9,718 nucleotides of DNA from an uncultured Coprococcus sp. (GTDB lineage Bacteria; Bacillota; Clostridia; Lachnospirales; Lachnospiraceae), in contig USSH01000074.1 in NCBI GenBank assembly GCA_900557435.1, forward strand, positions 1-9,718, written 5' to 3'. Position 1 is the first letter of the stretch; the number at the start of each line of letters is the position of its first letter. The translations under genes were made by a program, and so were the position numbers. The notes under the pieces are model-generated. The model saw only the letters and a list, made by a program, of their open reading frames with translations. It did no database searches and was not told where the DNA came from. Shown in pieces: positions 1 through 6,728 of the stretch.

Positions 1-352
1 TGTCTTGAAGTTCCTTTATATCATCAGCACTAAGCTCATCACTATCCACAAACGCAGAAACCATGTCGCATATGTGTCCATTGAAAAACTTCTTTAGAAA
101 AGATGAGCTTTCATGTTTTCGATATTCCTCCTGACTGATGACAGGGGAGTAGACGAACATGCGGCCCTTTTTCTCATAGGAGATGGCAGACTTATCAGAA
201 AGTCTTTTGATGAGAGTCTGGATAGTCCTAGGATTCCATGAAGTGGTCTGCAATAGTTTGTCAGTAATGTCATTTGTGCTTATAGGGGCATATTTCCATA
301 TAACCTTCATAACTTCATATTCAGCTTCGGAAATCTGGGGAATGTGTTTCAT
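1..352 (-). CDS. blaI: BlaI/MecI/CopY-family transcriptional repressor (C-terminus off the window)
   Basis: DNA-binding repressor of the BlaI/MecI family. Known members bind as dimers and are inactivated by proteolysis triggered by a BlaR1/MecR1 (M56) membrane sensor. 117 residues are visible from the ATG at 352, which has AGGAG 8 nt upstream. The N-terminal winged helix opens with MKHIPQISEAEYEVMKVIW, and the recognition-helix region is NPRTIQTLIKRLSDK (residues 40-54). The wing is KKGRMFVYSP (61-70). The C-terminal dimerisation helices start near residue 75. By alignment from memory, Ala100-Phe101 falls where S. aureus BlaI is cut (Asn101-Phe102). Family length is about 120-130 residues, so only about ten are missing. 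A blaR1-like M56 peptidase gene would be expected just left of the window. The regulated target is not visible; in Lachnospiraceae such pairs need not control a beta-lactamase. Confidence 0.93.
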   Translation of the reverse strand, partial: MKHIPQISEAEYEVMKVIWKYAPISTNDITDKLLQTTSWNPRTIQTLIKRLSDKSAISYEKKGRMFVYSPVISQEEYRKHESSSFLKKFFNGHICDMVSAFVDSDELSADDIKELQD

Positions 353-369
353 AGATTATACTCCTTTAA

Positions 370-385
370 TACTACATTTGTAATA
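370..385 (-). promoter_or_regulatory. Putative BlaI-type operator (TACA-N2-TGTA dyad)
   Basis: The 7-bp arms TACTACA (370-376) and TGTAATA (379-385) match at 6 of 7 positions around a TT centre, with the core TACATTTGTA at 373-382. Known staphylococcal and bacillus bla/mec operators have TACA/TGTA half sites with this 2-bp spacing. The dyad covers the expected transcription start directly downstream of the -10 box, a position that would block initiation. Autoregulation by the adjacent repressor is the natural inference. Only one copy is seen here. Confidence 0.75.
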
Positions 386-387
386 AC

Positions 388-416
388 AGTATAAAGATTA
401 TGGGATGGGGTGTCAA
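388..416 (-). promoter_or_regulatory. Sigma-A promoter of the blaI-like gene
   Basis: On the minus strand, TTGACA (416-411) is followed after exactly 17 nt by TATACT (393-388). This is a perfect -35 and a 5/6 match to the -10 consensus. Transcription should start near 381, giving a short leader of about 30 nt before the ATG at 352. Confidence 0.85.
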
Positions 417-755
417 TTGTGTTGTGGAGGTTTGTTCAATGTTAGTCTGGGTAGAAATAATTTTTTTGATCTGCAAGAATAGTTAGAATAAGCAAAAGCA
501 GATAATGAAAGACCAGATATTTCGTTGAATATTTGGTTATGAAACTTTTGTTGTCGGTTATCTCCCAATTGGCATAATATATATTTCAATGTTGATTATG
601 TCAAGGAGTGCTTCATTCGTAATTATGACTTTATATTCTTTTAAGCTTATTTTACCGATCCTTTCATTTGTTGATTTAGATGGATTGTAATATTTATGAA
701 AGCCTTTGTATATACATATGGGGAAACTCTCCAAAAAGGATTGTTTAGCAGAGTA
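417..755. other. Gene-free, AT-rich intergenic stretch
   Basis: I find no convincing gene, RNA or repeat here. A minus-strand open frame at 558-767 begins with TTG, has no ribosome binding site and resembles no family I know. A weak promoter-like pair, TTGTCG (551-556) with TAATAT (575-580), lies on the plus strand but would give an unusually long leader to the next gene. Confidence 0.6.
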
Positions 756-761
756 TATAAT
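756..761 (+). promoter_or_regulatory. Possible -10 box for the 812 gene
   Basis: A perfect TATAAT lies about 50 nt before the start codon at 812, but no good -35 hexamer sits 16-18 nt upstream and there is no TGn extension. It is a candidate only. Confidence 0.35.
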
Positions 762-811
762 TTTCAAACACCGGGTAACATACTCATATACAGGCTAAGG
801 AGGTATATGAG

Positions 812-1246
812 ATGATATCACCAGACACAATAAAGCTACTCAGGGAATGTGATGCCGGGATCAAGATGGGTGTTTCGTCTATTGATGAGGTGCTTGGGTA
901 TGTGCATGCGGCGAAGATGAAGAAGATACTTATAGAATGTAAGGATGAGCACGACGCAATAAAACAGGAGATACGGAAGCTGCTGGATGAGTACCACGAC
1001 GATGGCAAGGATCCAAATCCAATAGCAAAGGGCATGTCCTGGATCAAGACAAATGTGAAACTCATAGTGGATGAGTCTGACAATACCATAGCGGAGCTTA
1101 TGACGGATGGCTGCAATATGGGTGTGAAGTCTCTGAACAAATATCTGAACGAATACAATGCAGCAGATGACAGGGCGAAGGATAAGACGAAGAGACTCAT
1201 AGAGCTTGAGAAGAAACTCTGCGAGCAGATGCAGCCTTTTTTATAA
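812..1246 (+). CDS. Small all-helical ferritin-like (DUF2383-like) protein
   Basis: 144-residue cytoplasmic protein without signal peptide or membrane segment. The start ATG at 812 is fixed by AGGAGG at 798-803 (8-nt spacing); an earlier ATG at 807 runs into a stop after two codons. The sequence is rich in Lys, Glu and Asp and reads as four to five long amphipathic helices, roughly residues 3-25, 30-60, 68-95, 98-115 and 118-140. The N-terminal part (TIKLLRECDAGIKMGVSSID) and the following helix with acidic and His positions (ECKDEHDAIKQEI) recall the ferritin-like DUF2383 fold. I cannot confirm a full metal-binding residue set, so the family is an inference from layout. Function is unknown. 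It has no close operon partner: the next gene has its own promoter starting 8 nt after this stop codon, and no U-tailed terminator separates them. Confidence 0.85.
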   Translation: MISPDTIKLLRECDAGIKMGVSSIDEVLGYVHAAKMKKILIECKDEHDAIKQEIRKLLDEYHDDGKDPNPIAKGMSWIKTNVKLIVDESDNTIAELMTDGCNMGVKSLNKYLNEYNAADDRAKDKTKRLIELEKKLCEQMQPFL

Positions 1247-1253
1247 GTGCTTG

Positions 1254-1282
1254 TTGACTAAAAAAGTTATATTAAATATACT
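1254..1282 (+). promoter_or_regulatory. Sigma-A promoter of the GH43-antiporter operon
   Basis: TTGACT (1254-1259) and TATACT (1277-1282) are separated by exactly 17 nt, each matching the consensus at 5 of 6 positions. The start point should be near 1289-1290, giving a leader of about 95 nt before the ATG at 1385. Confidence 0.8.
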
Positions 1283-1296
1283 TGTAAATATGAGAA

Positions 1297-1332
1297 CCCA
1301 ACATGTCTGTAGATGACGCGGATCATGTTGGG
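1297..1332 (+). promoter_or_regulatory. 9-bp inverted repeat in the GH43 leader (operator or RNA hairpin)
   Basis: CCCAACATG (1297-1305) and CATGTTGGG (1324-1332) are perfect inverted copies separated by 18 nt. They begin within about 10 nt of the predicted transcription start. The repeat is followed by GATTTATTGTTTTA, not a clean T run, so a classical terminator is less likely than a regulator binding site or a structured 5' leader. Confidence 0.6.
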
Positions 1333-1384
1333 GATTTATTGTTTTAGGGGAACAGAAAAAAATGATATAAGAAGGAGAAGATAT

Positions 1385-2998
1385 ATGAACAGGCAGGTTT
1401 ACAATCCCTTTTTGCCGTTGAATGAGTACATACCGGACGGTGAGCCACATGTATGGGGCGACAGGGTTTATCATTATGGATCTCACGATAAGGAGGGCGG
1501 TTATACGTTCTGTATGCAGGATTATGTGGTGTACTCCGCGCCGGTAAAAGATCTGACAAGCTGGCGATGCGAGGGCATTACATACAGGGCGAACCAGGAT
1601 CCGGCATATCCGGAGCTGAAGTATATGTATGCACCAGATGTCGTGAGGGGAAATGACGGCAGATATTATCTGTATTACTGTATGGGCGGTGACTACGGTT
1701 ACGGTGGATACACAGGTCCGATCAGTGTAGCTGTGTGCGATACGCCGGCGGGAAAATACGAATATCTTGGCCATGTGCAGTATAAGGACGGCACTGTGAT
1801 GAAGAAGTACATTTGCTTTGATCCGGCAGCCATGAATGATGACGGAACCATCAGGATATTCTACGGCACCCAGTACGGATACGAGGAGGAGCCTGATTTC
1901 CTGACAAATGGCAGGCTGGATGATGAGGTATCTATGTTTGGAAGAACAAAGGATGAGATACTTAGCTACAAGGACAGCATCATGGGACCGATCATGGTGG
2001 TGCTTGAGGACGATATGCTGACGGTCAAGGAGGAACCGAGGCACATCATCCCTTACGCTGTGAAGGGAACATCATTTGAGGAGCATCCATTTTTCGAGGG
2101 TTCGTCCATGAGAAAGGTTGGAGACAAATACTACTTTGTTTATTCGTCATGGCAGAACCATGAGCTGTGCTATGCGGTGAGCGATTATCCGGATCACGGA
2201 TTTACATTTGGCGGTACTATAGTGTCAAATGGCGATGTGGGATATAAGGGAAGAAGTTTCGAGAACAAGCTGAATATGACCGGAACCACGCACGGAAGTA
2301 TAGAGTGCATAGATGGTCAGTGGTACGTGTTCTATCACAGGCTCACACACAAGTCGGACTACAGCAGACAGGCCTGTGCAGAGAAAATCTATATAGATGC
2401 TGACGGACACATAGACCAGGTGGAGGTTACGAGCTGCGGATTGAACGACGGCCCGCTTGCCGCAAAAGGCTCTTATCCGGCGGTGATAGCATGTAACCTG
2501 ACAAATGGACATATGCCACACGGCTCCAACAGTATATACACGATAGAATTCCCTAATGTGACTAACAAGGGTGAGGACAGATTTATTGCGGAGATAGAGG
2601 ATGGAACACTCATAGGGTATAAGTATTATGCGCTTGAGGGCAGCAGTACATTTGGCGTGAATGTCAGATATGAGACGGATGCCAATAAGGTGGTGTACGA
2701 GGGACCTGTCAGGGTAGATGAGAGATGCGAGAATCAGGAGCAGATCAAGGATGCAGATGGAGTGAATGATAAGAAGTGTTCCGCGTCAGATGTGCAAAAT
2801 CATGGATACTTTGACATATGCATGACAGAAGATAGTGAGAGTATCGGAAGAATAGATATACCTGTATCTGAAGATATCTCAGAGACAGAGTGGAGATGGT
2901 GCGAGAACAAAGTGGATTTCCCAGAGGGAGTCCACGCGGTGTATCTTGTATACCATGGCAGAAGAAAGGTTCAATTAAAAGATATACGATTTAGGTAA
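1385..2998 (+). CDS. Cytoplasmic GH43 glycoside hydrolase with C-terminal beta-sandwich
   Basis: 537-residue family 43 glycosidase, probably a beta-xylosidase or alpha-L-arabinofuranosidase acting on imported plant oligosaccharides. The five-bladed propeller covers residues 1 to about 358. Likely catalytic residues are Asp18 (base, IPDGEPHVWGDRVY), Asp146 (pKa modulator, CFDPAAMNDDG) and Glu238 (acid, FFEGSSMRKVGDKYYFVYSS). The supporting motif YAPDVV is at 82-87, and the conserved His303 (GTTHGSIE) and YHRLTHKSDYSRQACAEKI also fit the family. Residues 359-537 form a second domain ending in VYLVYHGRRKVQLKDIRFR, like a CBM6-type carbohydrate-binding sandwich. No signal peptide is present. The reading frame is open back to an ATG at 1313, but AAGGAGA at 1371-1377 selects the ATG at 1385. 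An NhaC-like antiporter follows after 24 nt. The exact substrate cannot be read from the sequence. Confidence 0.93.
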   Translation: MNRQVYNPFLPLNEYIPDGEPHVWGDRVYHYGSHDKEGGYTFCMQDYVVYSAPVKDLTSWRCEGITYRANQDPAYPELKYMYAPDVVRGNDGRYYLYYCMGGDYGYGGYTGPISVAVCDTPAGKYEYLGHVQYKDGTVMKKYICFDPAAMNDDGTIRIFYGTQYGYEEEPDFLTNGRLDDEVSMFGRTKDEILSYKDSIMGPIMVVLEDDMLTVKEEPRHIIPYAVKGTSFEEHPFFEGSSMRKVGDKYYFVYSSWQNHELCYAVSDYPDHGFTFGGTIVSNGDVGYKGRSFENKLNMTGTTHGSIECIDGQWYVFYHRLTHKSDYSRQACAEKIYIDADGHIDQVEVTSCGLNDGPLAAKGSYPAVIACNLTNGHMPHGSNSIYTIEFPNVTNKGEDRFIAEIEDGTLIGYKYYALEGSSTFGVNVRYETDANKVVYEGPVRVDERCENQEQIKDADGVNDKKCSASDVQNHGYFDICMTEDSESIGRIDIPVSEDISETEWRWCENKVDFPEGVHAVYLVYHGRRKVQLKDIRFR

Positions 2999-3022
2999 AA
3001 TATTGAAAGAAGAGGGAGAATT

Positions 3023-4351
3023 ATGAAGAAGTCAAATGGTGCGGCACTGATACCTATATACGTCTTTCTTGTCCTGTATCTGGGACTTGGAATACTGTTT
3101 GAGTACGTGCTGAAGATCCCGATGGGATTTTACAATATTCCAATAGTGGTCGCCTTCATGGTGGCGATATTTGTGGCATGTCTGCAGAACAGAAAGGTAA
3201 GTTTTGATGAGAAACTTCAGATCATGGCAAATGGACTTACAGACAAAAATATTATAACCATGCTGCTCATATTCCTGACGGCGGGAATATTTGTGGGAGT
3301 CGTGGGGCGGAGCAGTGCCGAGAGTGTGGCATACTTTATGCTGAGTATCATTCCGGCGAGATTCTCCGTGGCAGTTCTGTTTGTTGTAGCGTGTTTTGTC
3401 TCAACAGCTATGGGAACGTCTGTTGGAACGATAACACTTCTGACGCCTATAGGAGTTGCGGTTGCCGATGCGTCGGGATTCAATATGCCGCTTTGCGTGG
3501 CGTCCATCATGGGCGGTGCGATGTTCGGAGATAACCTGTCGTTCATATCGGATACGACCATAGCAGCATGTAATGGTCAGGGGTGTGCCATGAAAGATAA
3601 GTTCAGGGCAAACTTCTGGATAGCATTTCCTGCGGCGATTGTGACGCTCATAGTAATCTTGGTTAAGTCATTCAATACTGAGATAGGCGGAGTAGTACAC
3701 CATGATTACAATATGATACAGATCATTCCTTATGTTCTGGTACTCATAGGAGGAATAGCGGGAGTTAATGTGTTTGTAGTCCTGATAGTTGGAATCGTGT
3801 CAGGTTCCATCATCATGCTTGCCACAGGGCAGACGGCAGCAGTGGATCTCCTGACGAATATGGGAAGCGGTGCAGCGGGAATGTTCGAGACGAGTATGGT
3901 AGCTGTACTTGTGGCTGCCATGTGTTCACTCATCAGGGAGTATGGCGGATTTGAGGCGCTGCTTTCGGCTATAAAGAAGGTGTTCAAGGGTGACAAGGGA
4001 GGTCAGCTTGGAATCGGACTTCTGGTTGGAGCCATGGACATAGCCACAGCCAACAATACGGTCGCGATAGTCATGGCAAATCCAATAGCAAAGGAGATGA
4101 CAGAGGATTATGGTATATCCCCAAAGAGATCAGCGTCGCTGCTTGATACATTTTCATGCATATTCCAGGGAATCATTCCTTACGGTGCCCAGATGCTTGT
4201 TGCAATATCAGCTGTGTCGGAGCTTGGACATGAGATATCGGCATTCCAGATAATTCCAAATCTGTTTTATCCAATACTCCTTCTTGTCAGTTCGCTTGTG
4301 TGGATGCTTATAAGAAGTAATGACAAACCACATATGGCAAAGAGACGGTAA
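3023..4351 (+). CDS. NhaC-family Na+/H+ antiporter-like membrane protein
   Basis: 442-residue polytopic inner-membrane protein of the NhaC ion-antiporter type. Characterised members exchange Na+ for H+, and some relatives exchange organic ions such as malate/lactate. Hydrophobic segments run from about residue 9 to 430, about 11-12 helices. Family signatures are GTSVGTITLLTPIG (131-144), the re-entrant acidic motif FGDNLSFISDTT (168-179), NNTVAIVMANPIAKE (344-358) and GIIPYGAQ (383-390). The ATG at 3023 follows AGAGGGAGAA (3011-3020) and lies 24 nt after the GH43 stop, so the two genes are very probably cotranscribed. The transcript ends at the hairpin 4398-4444. Pairing with a glycosidase suggests energising or balancing sugar-linked ion flow, or transport of another solute; this is inference. 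The transported ion cannot be read from sequence. Confidence 0.9.
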   Translation: MKKSNGAALIPIYVFLVLYLGLGILFEYVLKIPMGFYNIPIVVAFMVAIFVACLQNRKVSFDEKLQIMANGLTDKNIITMLLIFLTAGIFVGVVGRSSAESVAYFMLSIIPARFSVAVLFVVACFVSTAMGTSVGTITLLTPIGVAVADASGFNMPLCVASIMGGAMFGDNLSFISDTTIAACNGQGCAMKDKFRANFWIAFPAAIVTLIVILVKSFNTEIGGVVHHDYNMIQIIPYVLVLIGGIAGVNVFVVLIVGIVSGSIIMLATGQTAAVDLLTNMGSGAAGMFETSMVAVLVAAMCSLIREYGGFEALLSAIKKVFKGDKGGQLGIGLLVGAMDIATANNTVAIVMANPIAKEMTEDYGISPKRSASLLDTFSCIFQGIIPYGAQMLVAISAVSELGHEISAFQIIPNLFYPILLLVSSLVWMLIRSNDKPHMAKRR

Positions 4352-4397
4352 AGAATATAAATGTGCGTTATTTCGTAATATAATAAATAAATATTCA

Positions 4398-4444
4398 AAA
4401 AAACACGCAAAAAACAAGAAAAATCATGAAAATGCGTGTTTTTT
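4398..4444 (+). terminator. Rho-independent terminator after the antiporter gene
   Basis: A perfect 12-bp stem pairs AAAAAACACGCA (4398-4409) with TGCGTGTTTTTT (4433-4444) around an A-rich 23-nt loop. The stem ends in T6 on this strand and in a U tract on the opposite strand, so it may act in both directions. Confidence 0.85.
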
Positions 4445-4467
4445 CGTTTTTATTTAAGAATTTTTAT

Positions 4468-4475
4468 GCTATAAT
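4468..4475 (+). promoter_or_regulatory. Extended -10 promoter of the AGCS symporter gene
   Basis: TGC immediately precedes a perfect TATAAT (4470-4475), forming an extended -10 element. The matching -35 position (4447-4452, TTTTTA) is weak and overlaps the T-rich tail of the upstream terminator. The leader is only about 35 nt, too short for a riboswitch. Confidence 0.75.
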
Positions 4476-4516
4476 TTACACTTGTGAATTATAAATAAAA
4501 AAATAGGAGGAGTAAC

Positions 4517-5932
4517 ATGGAGGCATTCACAAACTTTTTAGGCAAAGTTGATGATATTGTCTGGGGCTTGCCACTCATAATACTCATCATCGTCTGCGGA
4601 ATCTATCTGACGATCAGGCTTAAGTTCCTTCAGATAGTTCATCTGCCAAAGGCACTGAGATTCATGATCAAGAATGAGGAAGACGGTACAGGAGAGGTGA
4701 CGAGCTTTGGCGCGTTATGTACAGCACTTTCAGCAACTATCGGTACAGGTAATATCGTAGGAGTAGCAACAGCTATAGGTATCCTTGCCGGTGGTCCCGG
4801 AGCACTTTTCTGGATGTGGATCGCAGCGCTTTTTGGAATGGCAACAAAGTATTCAGAGGGATTGCTTGCTGTAAAGTACAGAAAGATTGACGAGGATGGA
4901 CACGTTCTCGGAGGACCTTTCTATTACATTGAGAGCGGTATGGGTCACAAGTGGAGGTGGCTTGCAAAGATATTTGCATTCTTCGGAGCATGCGTAGGTC
5001 TTATGGGTATCGGTACATTTACACAGGTAAATGGTATTGCTTCTGCAGTTCAGGCTTTCTTTGATCCTGACAAGGCAAATACAATATCAATCTTGGGTAA
5101 TGACTACTCAATAGCCATCGTCGTCACAGCATTTGTTCTTGCAATTCTTGTAGGACTTGTCGTAATCGGTGGAATCCAGAGAATATCAAAGGTTTCTCAG
5201 GTTATAGTGCCATTCATGGCAGTTCTCTACATTGTGGTGTGTCTGGTTCTTATAATAGTTAATATAAATAAGGTTCCGGCTGCATTTGCAACAATAGTTA
5301 AGTGCGCATTCAAGCCTATGTCATTTGCAGGTGGTGTTACAGCAAGTCTTGCAATTGCCATGCAGAAGGGTGTTGCACGTGGTATCTTCTCGAATGAGGC
5401 TGGTCTTGGTTCTGCACCTATCGCAGCAGCAGCAGCTCAGACAAAGGAACCTGTTCGTCAGGGCCTTGTAACAATGACAGGTACATTTATTGATACTATC
5501 ATCGTATGTACAATGACAGGTCTTTCAATCGTAATGATGGGAAGCTGGCAGGATGGCAGCCTTGAGGGAATCGCAGTCACAACTGATGCATTCCAGAAGG
5601 GACTTTTCTTTATGCCAGGTCAGGTTGCAGCATTCATCCTTATGATCTGCCTTGTATTCTTCGCATTTACAACTATCCTTGGTTGGGACTATTACGGTGA
5701 GAGATGTCTTGAGTACCTCACAAACGGCAGCAAGGTTTCAGTTCAGATCTATCGTTGGTTATACATACTTTGTGTATTTATCGGACCATACATGACAGTT
5801 AAGGCTGTATGGACTATCGCTGATATATTCAACGGACTTATGGCGATTCCGAATATCATAGCATTGCTTGCACTCAGCAGTGTGGTTGTGGCAGAGACAA
5901 AGGATTACTTTGCACGCCACAAGGAATTGTAG
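4517..5932 (+). CDS. AGCS-family sodium:alanine/glycine symporter
   Basis: 471-residue inner-membrane amino-acid:cation symporter of the AGCS (AlsT/DagA) family, which couples Na+ or H+ entry to uptake of alanine or glycine. Diagnostic motifs are ALSATIGTGNIVGVATA (70-86), GPGALFWMW (93-101), LGGPFYYIESGMG (131-143), KGVARGIFSNEAGLGSAP (284-301) and the late motif TTILGWDYYGERCLEY (385-400). About 11 hydrophobic helices are present, and the length is normal for the family. The ATG at 4517 follows AGGAGG (4505-4510) at ideal spacing. It is monocistronic, with its own promoter and a strong terminator at 5980-6013. Codon choice leans to GGT, GCA, CTT and ATC compared with the neighbouring GH43 gene, as expected for strong expression. 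The gene family is very secure; the preferred amino acid is not. Confidence 0.95.
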   Translation: MEAFTNFLGKVDDIVWGLPLIILIIVCGIYLTIRLKFLQIVHLPKALRFMIKNEEDGTGEVTSFGALCTALSATIGTGNIVGVATAIGILAGGPGALFWMWIAALFGMATKYSEGLLAVKYRKIDEDGHVLGGPFYYIESGMGHKWRWLAKIFAFFGACVGLMGIGTFTQVNGIASAVQAFFDPDKANTISILGNDYSIAIVVTAFVLAILVGLVVIGGIQRISKVSQVIVPFMAVLYIVVCLVLIIVNINKVPAAFATIVKCAFKPMSFAGGVTASLAIAMQKGVARGIFSNEAGLGSAPIAAAAAQTKEPVRQGLVTMTGTFIDTIIVCTMTGLSIVMMGSWQDGSLEGIAVTTDAFQKGLFFMPGQVAAFILMICLVFFAFTTILGWDYYGERCLEYLTNGSKVSVQIYRWLYILCVFIGPYMTVKAVWTIADIFNGLMAIPNIIALLALSSVVVAETKDYFARHKEL

Positions 5933-5979
5933 GGTTCAATAGAAGTAAATATTTATAATAATTGGGTGAGCACCTACCA

Positions 5980-6013
5980 GCAGTCAGGCAAAATTTTGTC
6001 TGGCTGCTTTTTT
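5980..6013 (+). terminator. Strong rho-independent terminator after the AGCS gene
   Basis: GCAGTCAGGCAA (5980-5991) pairs with TTGTCTGGCTGC (5996-6007), including two G-U pairs, around a 4-nt AATT loop, and is followed by six T (6008-6013). It lies 47 nt after the symporter stop and 27 nt before the next start codon. Confidence 0.92.
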
Positions 6014-6039
6014 CTAAAGCACACCAAAAGGGGATACGA

Positions 6040-6516
6040 ATGGATATATTCGATAAGATAGAAAAGTTACAACAGAGTAGTGAGTATTATTATATAGATT
6101 ATCTGCCGGAGAAGTGTATGGGAGATAGATTCTATGAGTTTGAGGAGTATTATTTCAGCCACAACCTGAACAGCTTTTGCGATAAGGTTTCCAATGTAGT
6201 TATAACTTTGCTGGCATATTATGACGCGTCGGGGGTGATGACGGAGTTTCCTGACGGCTATACAGGAAAATACAGGAGCCTGTACGAAGATAGTATGGAT
6301 ATAGCTAAAGAAAATTTTGATCAAATATCGGATTTGATTCATTTTGTATTGATAAATGAAATTTCATCAATTCAATTGTTGATGGGCAAGGACAAAGATA
6401 TGTTGTTTAGCATCAATAACAGAAATTCTATAGAGGTTATAAATGCAACTTCTGATCAGTTAGATTTGATACAAAAATTAGTCATGCAAGAGGGTCTGTA
6501 TTTGAGAAAATTATAG
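6040..6516 (+). CDS. Hypothetical protein, 158 residues
   Basis: I do not recognise a family. The frame is open back to a GTG at 5962, but that would place the terminator at 5980-6013 inside the gene. The ATG at 6040 with AAGGGGA (6028-6034) is therefore the chosen start. The product is acidic and predicted helical, with aromatic-rich N-terminal segments (YYYIDYLPEK at 17-26, FYEFEEYYFSHNL around 31-43). A helical middle with LIHFVLINEISSIQLLMG follows, then a C-terminal part ending in QEGLYLRKL. There is no signal peptide, no clear transmembrane helix and no catalytic motif. It has its own terminator at 6538-6591. The only promoter-like element is TATAAT at 5954-5959, upstream of the first terminator. 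Codon use is more AT-rich than in its neighbours towards the 3' end, which may hint at different ancestry. Confidence 0.8.
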   Translation: MDIFDKIEKLQQSSEYYYIDYLPEKCMGDRFYEFEEYYFSHNLNSFCDKVSNVVITLLAYYDASGVMTEFPDGYTGKYRSLYEDSMDIAKENFDQISDLIHFVLINEISSIQLLMGKDKDMLFSINNRNSIEVINATSDQLDLIQKLVMQEGLYLRKL

Positions 6517-6537
6517 AAGAATAATACGATGCAAATG

Positions 6538-6591
6538 GCATCCGTGAACACATCATTATTACTTGGATGAGGTGGTCACGGATGCTTTTTT
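6538..6591 (+). terminator. Rho-independent terminator after the 158-residue protein gene
   Basis: GCATCCGTGA (6538-6547) pairs perfectly with TCACGGATGC (6576-6585), followed by six T (6586-6591). The 28-nt loop can pair further (CAC 6549-6551 with GTG 6572-6574), giving a long hairpin. Confidence 0.92.
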
Positions 6592-6616
6592 GTTATGAAA
6601 AAACAGCGTATAACAG

Positions 6617-6645
6617 TTGACAATCAAGTTAGGATTGACTAACAT
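6617..6645 (+). promoter_or_regulatory. Promoter of the BAAT-like/ATC-hydrolase-like operon
   Basis: A perfect TTGACA (6617-6622) is followed after 17 nt by TAACAT (6640-6645), a 4/6 match to the -10. The start would be near 6652, with a leader of about 77 nt. A second TTGAC lies at 6635-6639, giving a short direct repeat of the -35 sequence. Confidence 0.65.
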
Positions 6646-6728
6646 TGTGATAGATGAGATAAAGTTGTCATTGTGTTATCAGGCAGCGAGGGCGGTCTGG
6701 AGCATACAGGAAAATGGAGGAAAAAGTT

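Noticed and set aside
558..767. 69-residue minus-strand open frame in the first intergenic region
   Set aside because: It starts with TTG, has no ribosome binding site or promoter, and shows no family likeness; most likely chance in AT-rich DNA.
1313..1384. Upstream extension of the GH43 gene to ATG 1313
   Set aside because: The strong AAGGAGA site at 1371-1377 points to ATG 1385, the added residues are not family-like, and they would overlap the leader inverted repeat.
1241..2044. 267-residue open frame on the minus strand
   Set aside because: It lies opposite the GH43 gene, has no recognisable family, and its composition (many His, Ile, Arg) is that of a reverse-strand shadow of a real gene.
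4476..4516. Glycine-type riboswitch ahead of the AGCS symporter
   Set aside because: AGCS genes are sometimes under glycine riboswitches, but the leader is only about 35 nt and AT-rich, with no room for an aptamer.
5962..6039. Upstream extension of the 158-residue gene to GTG 5962
   Set aside because: The extension would translate a strong terminator hairpin and its T run; ATG 6040 has its own ribosome binding site.
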